Source: Coffea arabica
Lineage: Eukaryota > Streptophyta > Magnoliopsida > Gentianales > Rubiaceae
Direction of reading: 5' to 3'
Length of the DNA stretch: 64,000 nt
Assembly: GCF_036785885.1 (NCBI RefSeq)
Contig: NC_092322.1
Coordinates: 14,282,466 to 14,346,465, forward strand
Position numbers and translations under genes: made by a program. Of this stretch, positions 43,483 through 53,005 are shown in pieces. A model generated the notes under the pieces. It was not told the DNA's origin. It saw only the letters and a program-made list of their open reading frames with translations, and ran no database searches. Positions within the stretch are counted from its first letter, which is position 1; each line of letters starts with the position of its first letter.

Positions 43483-45817
43483 GAGCTCGTATCCACTTGA
43501 CTACTTGACTAAGGAGAATGGACTCAAGATCGATCAAGTTTAGGCAAATATTTTTTTTGAATACAGGATTGTGCTTAATAAGGAAATTATGTAAAATTGA
43601 ATTTGAAGGAGTTTAGATATCACAAAGCCTTTGCTAATAGGAGTAATCGCATTCAAAGGTTAATTGCTTGAGAGTTCATTGTCATGTGGACAATTTGAAA
43701 GCTTCTCCATTAGGTTTTGGTGAATTAATTTATTGCATGGCAAAAAATAAACAAAATAGCATCCATGTCAACTGTACACAATTCAAGGTTGCCTCAGAAT
43801 CACTGGTTATCAAATGTTTTCTTAGGTTCGATTTTTTAAGGTTTAGAATTCCTAACTAAAAAATTGTTGTGTGGAACATTTGACCAAAAAAAAAAAAAAA
43901 AGAAGCTATTGTCAATTATCTTTTTATATCCTTATCAAACCAAATGACCCACAAATACGTGTTTTAAGCAAATTAAGAAAGATGAAACTACTCTTTATTA
44001 TCAATTATCTTTTTATATCCTTATCAATATCTCTTTATATCCTTATCAATCATTTCAACAGAATTTCCAAACAAGAATCATTTCAAACGTATTGTATAAA
44101 AACAAACTTATTGTATAATTTATTATAACCTTTCTTAAGTATATTACTATGTGCACTTTGTTATTCAAATTTATTTGAATTATTAATCACTAAATCAGAT
44201 GTTCAAATTTTCTTGAGAATAAAATGGGAAACTAGAAAGGAAAGAGGAAAATCCAAAATTAAAAGAATTGAAAGGCTAAAAAATTGTATTTTAGGAAAGT
44301 GATTTGAATATTTTTTTTAATCATTTAATGAGAAGATAGATCTCTGCAATTCCTCTTTTTTAATTTCAATCATTAAGGTAAAGATTTTTGTGGAAAAGAG
44401 AAAGAATTAAATGAAGAAGAAAGAGAAAAAGAAATAAAAGAAAGGAAAACAAAGTAAATGAAAAGTCAAAATAATGTAAGGGCAATTTTATCTTATAGGG
44501 GGTTAAGTGAGCAAAATTAAAGGTTAGGGGTAAACTTAGAAATGCGGTATATCTTAAGGGGATTAAATGTAATTAACCCTATACTAAACTAACTTTGCAA
44601 CCATTTATTTGTCCCCAGCCAATTTGAATAAAGACTGATCTTACAATTATAACCTAGATTGGGAAATTTTTGAATAAGAAGGCCTATTATAATGGTGTCA
44701 TGAGGAACTAAAATACAGGACCAATCGCGTATTTTGGTGCACGTATATCACCAATCATAAGTTGCTTTGATTGATAGAGGGGCACATTCCATGTAAAGTG
44801 ACCTAATTATTCAACTGCCATGCAAATTATTATATCAAAATAGAGTTCATCTTTTAGGCCAAATAAATCATGGAACTTTACAACAAAATCATAGGATTAT
44901 GTAGACACGAATTTGCAATTTATGAAACTATTAAAGCCCAAATTTTTTTTTTATTATACTTCAATTATTTTTAAGGCTTTAAGGCTCTAATTGGATTTTA
45001 GGTTCTAGACCCCTAAATCTGACTTGGGCTCTAAGACCCAGAATTTGATTTTGTCGAGTTCAACTTGAAAATGGTCCACATTTTCTATTTAGGAGAGATG
45101 CCATATAGTTCTCGTGGTCAAGAACCAATTCTTGGCTCATACTAATTTAATCCTGATATTCATAAATACAATGCAAGCGTAGAGTAGAGAATGCACGTTT
45201 ACTACACATGCATTGCACGTAGTAGGAGTTATTTTGTAATCTAATTGATCAAGAAATTTCTTCTCAATTATGTTGATTTTCTTTAGTTGCTTTTTCGCAG
45301 GAAAGTTCTCAAACCTTGCTAGAACGATGCTTTCTTTTAATTATTCTTCTGTGAACTGCTATTTAAATTTAGGTCCAACTACTGATTCTGATTGTAATTT
45401 AACAAATTGAAAACAGTATTTCTCCCAGAGAATTCAACGCGATTTACTCAGAACTTACATTCAGAACTCGTACTTTGCCCACCACCACTTCGGTAATAAG
45501 CTAAAACTTTTGGTGGATATTTCTTAGCAGCAAGGGTTAACTAATTAAAGACAGCTGTTGAGAATGGTCTATTTCCTGCTGCACTAGAGCTCAACGTGCC
45601 GTGTTTCATCGCATAAAAGCATATGCTATTGCAATAGGATCTTTGAAGTAGTGTATTGGGCATTGACCCATCGCCTCCTCTCAAATGAAACTGAGAGAAT
45701 ATCAAACCCCGTGAGCTATTGCATCATCAAAAGCTTTAAGATTACTCTGTTCATTGCAGTCCCTGCCCTATTCCGGAGTTAGGGCAAGCCAGGGAGTTTT
45801 TTTGTAGTGGCTTAAAG
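43483..45817. other. Gene-free DNA before and into unit 2
   Basis: No gene is supported. About 44480-44580 contains a GGGTTAATTACATTTAATCCCC-like sequence (minus strand), resembling a single MULE-type TIR without its partner. From about 44960 the sequence aligns with the left edge of unit 1 (170-260). Confidence 0.45.
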
Positions 45818-46327
45818 TGTTGAGCGTGTTTTTGTATTCTATATCGGGACTTGTATAAAGAAGTATCTCCTCTTGGTGGTTATAAATTTAGTAAACTTAA
45901 GTGAGTTTAATTGTACTAAGGGTACCAGCTCAAGTGTCATATGTACCAATCCAAGAGTTTTTTAGGAAGCTCACACCCCAATCTAAGAGAGGTTTTGATT
46001 TGGTATCAAACCAAAGAATCAAAAGAGCAAGTTATGGGCCTTTGAACCATTAAACATTTAGTGCTATTTAAGATCTGTTGTATTTTCAATTTTAGGTGCC
46101 TTTTGGATCCAGGAATTATTTCTAGGGCATTGTATTCTCTCTTTTGTACTATTTTTCTGTTATAGTAAATCTGCTACCCCTTTGTCTGTGAATGTAGGTC
46201 AATTGGATCGAACCACGTAAATTCACGTGTTTCTCTATTTTATTTATTTGTTTTTATTATTATCATTATTAAATTACCAAGAATCCTATTGTTGTCGTTG
46301 GTCAATTTCCTAAGACCAGACCAAACA
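45818..46327. mobile_element. Copia-like solo LTR
   Basis: A 510-bp insertion, TGTTGAGC...CCAAACA, absent at the matching point of unit 1 (about 1435-1445). The stretch GTTATAGTAAATCTGC, then GTGAATGTAGGTCAATTGG and CGAACCACGTAAATT, recalls the R-U5 end of Ty1/copia LTRs. No clear 5-bp duplication remains. Confidence 0.55.
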
Positions 46328-46491
46328 TATAATAGTAGTTCTTTCTGATTGCTTGACATTAATGACATTCAACTGTTACAAAGCTTAAGATAATATTGTG
46401 AGCTACGCAATTTGCATCTGTTGAGAAACTTATCCAGACACATAGTATAGTTTTAGTTGACATGTTCTGTATGTCAAAACGGCTCTACCCA

Positions 46492-48321
46492 TCATTATCA
46501 TTACTATATAAAAAGTATAAATGTTGGTATTAGGGAGTGCAAGTGTAAACACTTTTTTATCTTAGTTTTTGTTATTCCTAAATTACCCTCATGTCTTTTA
46601 ATTAGAATTATTGCATTTTAAGTGGCACTAATTAAAAGAAATAAAACACTCCAATTGATTACATTTTAATGGTATGGTAATTATAATAAAAAATTCCTCA
46701 TTAAAAACTATTTACCTATCCTTGGACTCCATCTCCTATTATTATACGTATCAAAATTTCCTAATTGAAGCATGAAAAATTTCTCATTAGTTATTAGTTG
46801 AGATTGTTAAAAAAAATCAATTTCAAAAAATAGATATTCTCTAGAAAATGGATAAACATACAATGACAAGAAAAAACCCTTATTCATCTGTATATCTTCA
46901 CACAAATATCACGAGTAAATTTTACAATTATGCAATTTTATCAATAGGAAGAATTTTTCATGTTGCACCCAATAAAATTTCAATATACAAAAAATGATGA
47001 CACCTTTATAACTGAAATAGCAATATTAAACTAGAAAAAAAAAATCTAAAATAGTACCATACAAACCACTATTATCATTAATAGCAACCGATCAAAACAA
47101 GAAAAACTAAAATAAGATTAAAAACTATTTATAAAATGACATAAAGTAAATAGCAAATGAATTAAAAAGTTAGAATACAATTCAAATAATACCAAAGACA
47201 ACATCCAAATCACTTATATCCAAGGGAAGACAAGCATTGTTATTGACAATAATATAGTAATACTTCATTTGTATTGGTTTGAACAAACCAAATCCATCCA
47301 TCAAGTCTGAAACCATTTCCAATGATAAAATAAGAATTACAATAAGAGTAAATATAAAATGAAGAATGATAAAATGAAAATGATATCTAAATTGTTTTTG
47401 GTGATATCCAAAATACCCTTATTTTTCTAATGATTACATATATTTATTGTATTGCAATATTAGTGAATAATAGAAGCGGTTACGAAATAAAAAGCTTTAA
47501 AATTAAGTAAATTTCTTTTATGGTGACAGTTGTAATTAAACAGATTTAATGCATTCCAATAATTGGTAATAATGATAGCAGTATGGATTCAAAGTTGGCA
47601 ATTAAAAACTAAAACATTACAATATACAAAAAATTAATATTACAATTATTAATTAGCCACAATTCTCATTCCAATTTCATGATCATAAAAAACTAATATT
47701 AAAACAAAAAATATTGTGCTCATATGAAAAAAGTAGATTTGTTGCTTTTGCTTCGTGCTAAAAACATGAATAAAAGAAAAGGAAAATAGAAAAACTCCAA
47801 CTATCTCTATGTATAAAATTTCAATTGTTAGACTGCACAAGCCAAAAAAATTTTATGTGATGGATCATTTATACTCCATTATTGACAAAAATAGAATTAA
47901 CATAATACAAAGAATTCAAATTATATTTATGTTTATTTTTCTAACTTAATTACATTCTTCGTGTATAAAAAAATTGTGATGATTGTGGTTTATATGCAAT
48001 AGAGTCATGAATATACAATAATTTTGGTAAAACATGATATTATCAATATTTGATATGTTAGAGTTCAAGCTATAAATCAAAAAGTGTTTGGCTCATGATT
48101 TCAAATTCAATCTTAAGGGATATGTCAGCTATATTGAAATGTTTTTTTTGTCTCTTTTCATTTAATAAAATTTTTAAAAGTAACTAGCTTAAAAAAAAAA
48201 TAACATAAAAATACTATATTATGATGTTGATGATCAAAATTTCATAAAAAATTTTAGTATCTGAAAAATAATATATTTTAAGATATTACAATCACGTGCA
48301 AAGCACGTGAACTATTACTAG
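46492..48321 (+). mobile_element. Non-autonomous Helitron 2
   Basis: Starts TC at 46492 after an A and ends CTAG at 48321 before a T. A hairpin with a perfect 7-bp stem and AAA loop (CACGTGC-AAA-GCACGTG, 48293-48309) lies 8 nt before the CTAG, the standard Helitron 3' structure. The 1.8-kb AT-rich interior has no coding capacity. It shares the 5' motif TACTATATAAAAAG with Helitron 1. Confidence 0.78.
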
Positions 48322-49457
48322 TGTTAAATTATGAGCCATATCTATTTTAGATTGTCTTGGCTATAAAAAGGACATTTATCACCTTAGATAAAAGTTGTCA
48401 TAAACCACTATCTTTTGCTTTTTATGAATTTTCATGTATTCTAACACTTTTATGACTGTTACCCTTATAACTCTATGCTCTATAAACCTTGAAAATTGCC
48501 GTCGTTTTGCCTTGGAGCATGTGTTGAATAAAAACTTAAAAAGTATAGAAGCGTTATTTGCTGTATTCACTTATTTCTCATACAAATTAATGAGAATAAG
48601 CTAGATAAATTTTCCTATAAATATAGATCGGAATTCAATATTTGCAACTTGAATCAGCAGAATATTGGATTGGCACATCGTTTTTTTTTTTGTTTCTCAT
48701 CTATTTGATAAACAATCACCTCATACACTTGTGTTCTGTGAATTTAAGTATTATCATGATATCTAATTTCTATGGCCTCACACACATCAGTTGATGAAGC
48801 AACGGTGATGGGTATGAAGAACAAACTTGAGTTCCATCAATTTCTTTTTTCTTTGTAATTTTTGGATACCAAATTAAAGGCTTAATTTCATTAGGTATAT
48901 GGTTTAAGACCTAAAATGGAGGGTTCTTCTCTTAGTGCCTTCTGTTGATTCCGAATAATATAAAATCAACTTTGTGGGCTTGAGACTCACACAATAGGAA
49001 AAACCAACTACATAATCAGAAGGCCCATGATTAATACTAATGATTCTGCTACTAAATGGTTGAAATTTGATAATCCATTAGAAATAACCTGCTAAACCAT
49101 AAAATCCAAAAAATTATGTTTTACATGATATTGTTGAGATATATAAAATGTGTAAACGTCTACATCTGATGTTTCACCTTGGTACATGAACTTGTGGGAC
49201 GGTCCCCCATTCCAGGCAAATCAAGATTTGATGGAATTGACGCTAAGTCAACGGTCATTAGGTACGTTGATATTCTAGCATTTGGATTTTCCGAGCTTGC
49301 AGAAACTACACGGAAAAGAGAACTGAAAGAACTTTCTAATGAAGTATGAACAAGTCAAAATCAATTAGAGTAGAGCCTTCTAGCTAATCTTCCTGTTAAA
49401 TAGAAAATGCATATGTGTTACTGAAACAAAAGAGATACCTCTTCATTTCTCTCCCTC
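48322..49457. other. Upstream region of A2
   Basis: No gene. It aligns with 1710-2150 and then 5720-6403 of unit 1. The 2.7-5.0 kb MULE nest and adjoining DNA are absent, so that nest inserted after the duplication or was lost here. Confidence 0.6.
49237..49257 (+). promoter_or_regulatory. Inverted W-box cluster upstream of A2
   Basis: TTGAC (49237-49241) and GTCAA (49247-49251), then CGGTCA, about 210 bp before the A2 ATG, the same geometry as upstream of A1. Confidence 0.5.
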
Positions 49458-51860
49458 ATGGCTAACTTGATACTCAAATTCTTGACACTTCTGATTTTGA
49501 TTTATGCTGGAACTGGAAACTTTGAGCCAGTAAAGGGCAACAACATAACCTTAGGTTCTAAGCTCTTCCCTCAAAATACTTCTTCATGGCTTTCACCTTC
49601 AGGCACTTTTGCATTTGGTTTCTACAAGAAAGCTGATGGATTTGCAGTGGGCATATGGCTGCAGACTAAAAATCCTGAACCAGTCGTTGCATGGACTGCA
49701 AATAGAGACGATCCACCGATCCCTTCAGACGCCTATCTTGAGTTGAGCAGGGAAGGCAGGCTTCTCCTTTGGACCAAACAAAGTGTAGGAGATATTCTTT
49801 ATAATCTAACAAAGCCTGCAACTTCAGTTTCTTTGCTTGATTCAGGTAATCTTGTATTCTACAATGGAAGTAATGTTCTGTGGGAAAGTTTTGATTATCC
49901 AACAGATACCATATTAGGAGGACAGGTTGTGCCATTGGGATATACCTTTTTCTCCAGTGCATCAGCAACTGATCAGTCAAGGGGAAGGTTCATACTTGAG
50001 TTCCAGGGTGATGGAAATCTTGTTGCCTACCCGGTAAACGTTACGTCGGCATCTTCTTATTCTTATTGGTCTACTGGAACTTTCGGATGGACTAATGGCA
50101 GGGAGCAACTGGTTCTCACTGAAAGAGGTCATCTATACTTGAATTTAACGTTAAGAATTAATGACAGTGTGCATACTATAGCACAAAGCTCATATAATCA
50201 AAGCCAGCAGAAGATTGTATACAGGGCAACTTTTGATATTGATGGCAATTTTAGGCTGTATTTGCACATCTTTGAAAGCAGCGGTAATTCGACCATGAAA
50301 ATCCTGTGGTATGCATTACAGAATCAGTGTGAAGTAAAAGGTTACTGTGGTGTTAACGCCTATTGCTCATTTGAACCTGAAAAGGTTACAGGCAACAATT
50401 GTTTCTGCTTTCCTGGCTTCATCTACTTTGAACCTGAAAAGAAATTCTTGGGATGCTACCGGAACTTCACATATGAAAGATTTTGTGGAAGGAAAGAAAT
50501 TTTACAGCCTTACAATTACACGGTGTTAATGAACATGAGCATTGGGGGCTATTCATATGGTAAGAGTCCAGTGGCCCAGGAGGAATGTGGCCAGTCTTGC
50601 ATGAATGATTGCAATTGCTGGGCTGCTCTATATGAAAGCGGTGACTGCAATAAATACAGGCATCCAATCCTCTATGCAACCCAAGGTAAGAATCAATCAG
50701 GAATAGCTTTCATAAAACAAAGCCATAATAGTTCTCAATCCGCAGAAGCAAACGCATTTCTCAAGCAGAGAGCAAAGAAGGCGGGTAAGCGCAAGAGGAA
50801 AATTATCCTAATTCTGGCTCCTCCTTTTGGCTTCTTATCAGTTTTGTTTACACTGCTTGCTGTTTTCAGTTTCTTATTGTACAGAAAGAGAGCTCTTAGA
50901 TATCAAAGGCTATTAGATATGGAAAATTTGGGCCTTAATAAGGAGTTCACTCTTCGATCATTTTCCTACAATGAGCTTGAGAGAGCTACTGATGGATTCA
51001 AGAAAGAGGTAGGAAGGATTTCTTATGGAAAGATCTATGAAGGAACCATATCTGAAGGTAATAGAAAAGTTTCTGTAAAAAGGCTGGAAAAATTTGATGC
51101 TGAACCAGAAGGAGAATTTACAGCAGAAATGACTGTCATGGGGCGAATTCATCATAAGAATGTTGTTCAATTGGTAGGCTTTTGCATGGAGGGTGTTAAA
51201 AAGCTCCTTGTGTATGAATTCATGACAAACAGATTGCTGGTGGATGTGATCTATAATGTTGATAGACGGCCATTCTGGAAGGAAAGAATGAGACTTGCAG
51301 TGGATATAGCACTAGGGCTTCGATATTTGCACGAAGATTGTGATACACGCGTAGTTCATTGCAACATAAAGCCAAGAAACATACTGGTGGATGACAATTG
51401 GACAGCTAAAATATCGAACTTTGGGTCTGCAAAGCTTCTAGCACCTAATCAAACAGAAAATGTGGTAAAGGGAAGAGAGGAGAGAGGGTACTCAGCACCA
51501 GAATGGCACAAGACTGCCTCAATTTCAGAGAAGGTAGATGTCTATAGCTATGGACTTGTGCTGTTGGAGACAATATGTTGCACAAGTGATCTGATTATCA
51601 ATGTTGAAAGCCCAGATGAACCCTTTCCTAGTAAGGTGTATAGATGCTTTAAGGCCAAAGAACTGAGAAAACTTATTGGTGATGAAGATGTAGATATGGA
51701 GTCACTAGAGAGGATGATCAAGGTTGGATTATGTTGCATTCAGAAAGATCCTGATTTAAGGCCTCCAATGAAAAATGTGATTCTAATGTTAGAAGGCGCC
51801 CTGGATGCACCTATTCCCTTTCCTCCAACCTTCTCCCAGGCACTTGTTACTCCTACATAG
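49458..51860 (+). CDS. G-type lectin receptor-like pseudokinase A2
   Basis: Single-exon gene of 800 aa, paralogue of A1 with the same domain order: signal peptide, bulb-type lectin, EGF-like, PAN-like, transmembrane, kinase. The ATP-binding Lys is present (K541), but the catalytic loop reads HCN (N636) and the metal motif NFG (N654), the same two Asp-to-Asn changes as A1. It differs from A1 by a two-residue insertion in the EGF-like part and a longer tail. By eye the first 190 residues are about 95% identical to A1 and the kinase about 85%. The frame is intact. Predicted: a membrane receptor without phosphotransfer, possibly partner to B2, 1.1 kb downstream. Confidence 0.93.
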   Translation: MANLILKFLTLLILIYAGTGNFEPVKGNNITLGSKLFPQNTSSWLSPSGTFAFGFYKKADGFAVGIWLQTKNPEPVVAWTANRDDPPIPSDAYLELSREGRLLLWTKQSVGDILYNLTKPATSVSLLDSGNLVFYNGSNVLWESFDYPTDTILGGQVVPLGYTFFSSASATDQSRGRFILEFQGDGNLVAYPVNVTSASSYSYWSTGTFGWTNGREQLVLTERGHLYLNLTLRINDSVHTIAQSSYNQSQQKIVYRATFDIDGNFRLYLHIFESSGNSTMKILWYALQNQCEVKGYCGVNAYCSFEPEKVTGNNCFCFPGFIYFEPEKKFLGCYRNFTYERFCGRKEILQPYNYTVLMNMSIGGYSYGKSPVAQEECGQSCMNDCNCWAALYESGDCNKYRHPILYATQGKNQSGIAFIKQSHNSSQSAEANAFLKQRAKKAGKRKRKIILILAPPFGFLSVLFTLLAVFSFLLYRKRALRYQRLLDMENLGLNKEFTLRSFSYNELERATDGFKKEVGRISYGKIYEGTISEGNRKVSVKRLEKFDAEPEGEFTAEMTVMGRIHHKNVVQLVGFCMEGVKKLLVYEFMTNRLLVDVIYNVDRRPFWKERMRLAVDIALGLRYLHEDCDTRVVHCNIKPRNILVDDNWTAKISNFGSAKLLAPNQTENVVKGREERGYSAPEWHKTASISEKVDVYSYGLVLLETICCTSDLIINVESPDEPFPSKVYRCFKAKELRKLIGDEDVDMESLERMIKVGLCCIQKDPDLRPPMKNVILMLEGALDAPIPFPPTFSQALVTPT

Positions 51861-53005
51861 CCTAAATGATACCTATCATTCAACTATGTAAAATTTGCAA
51901 TCATTTACAGACTTGGAATGCTGTTTTTTCCCAGCAAGCCAAAAGTTAATAAGTTACATATGTTTTTATTCATTTCCTCAGCTATAGAGAGTAAAAACTT
52001 CAAATTTTGAGTTTCACCAGACTTTTTGTTCTTTTGTCCCTGTGTGTCATAGATTTCTGTTACACTGGAGATTTATCATCATGATGAGGTCCATTTTGAT
52101 GCATTATACATTCCTGTGGAACAATATCAATTCCTCTTTTTTTTTTTTTTTTCTTTTTGGTGGAGTGATGGTTGTACTTGTGATGAATATTCTCCATTTT
52201 GAAATCTCAAATCAAATGCGATTGATCAGGTCATTCTGATGAATAGGCCCAATTATTACTACAAGTAATGTAATTTGACTCAGTAATAGCACAAATGAAT
52301 GATGACCCAATCTCCCATACTCTGAGCAGACTCAATAAGTATAAGCATAGGCAGGAAGCTAACTATAAGTATATAATCTGTACCCAACTTCACATAGCCA
52401 ATGAAATTCATCAAATCATAACCTTGACATTTTAAGAGGTGGTTGTTCAATCTTTATCACAATAAGAACTCTGAAATGAAGTCCGCTATATTGACTTGTT
52501 GTGGCGACCTCTTACGACACGGATTAGAACCCAATTTACAAAATCATAAAAAGATCTATAAGCTGTAAGATACACTTTTTAATTTCAATTTATAGTATTT
52601 AAATTCAAGATTTGGTGGACTTGAACGTCATGCAAATCTGCTCCTGCAACAGTGCTGCTGCAAGGTACTCGGAAGTTTCACATGTACCATCATGCTAAGT
52701 AACCTCGTTGATTAATCAGGCTTGAACCTATGAAAAGTTGATCTTGTCTTGTTTTGCGCGTCCTACACGGTATAAACTTTTATGGTTGTCCGTGAAAAAT
52801 CAAAGACTTTGTCTTAGGAAGATTCTGTGTCCTCTCAACGAAGAATAAGTTAACTTATCCCCAAGCCGGCTGCCTATTTTTTTTTTCCCCCTCAGATGTA
52901 CAAGTAACCATGCTAATGAATTTCTTTATCACTACTAATCTCCTGATGCTAATACCATTTTCTGCCTCTACAAAATCCAAATAATCCCATCTAATCTCTC
53001 CATTT
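51861..53005. other. A2-B2 intergenic region
   Basis: The compact 1.1-kb form of the spacer, without the Helitron and other insertions seen in unit 1. About 52435-52480 is the empty site of Helitron 1. About 52720-52860 aligns with the B1 promoter region. Confidence 0.6.
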
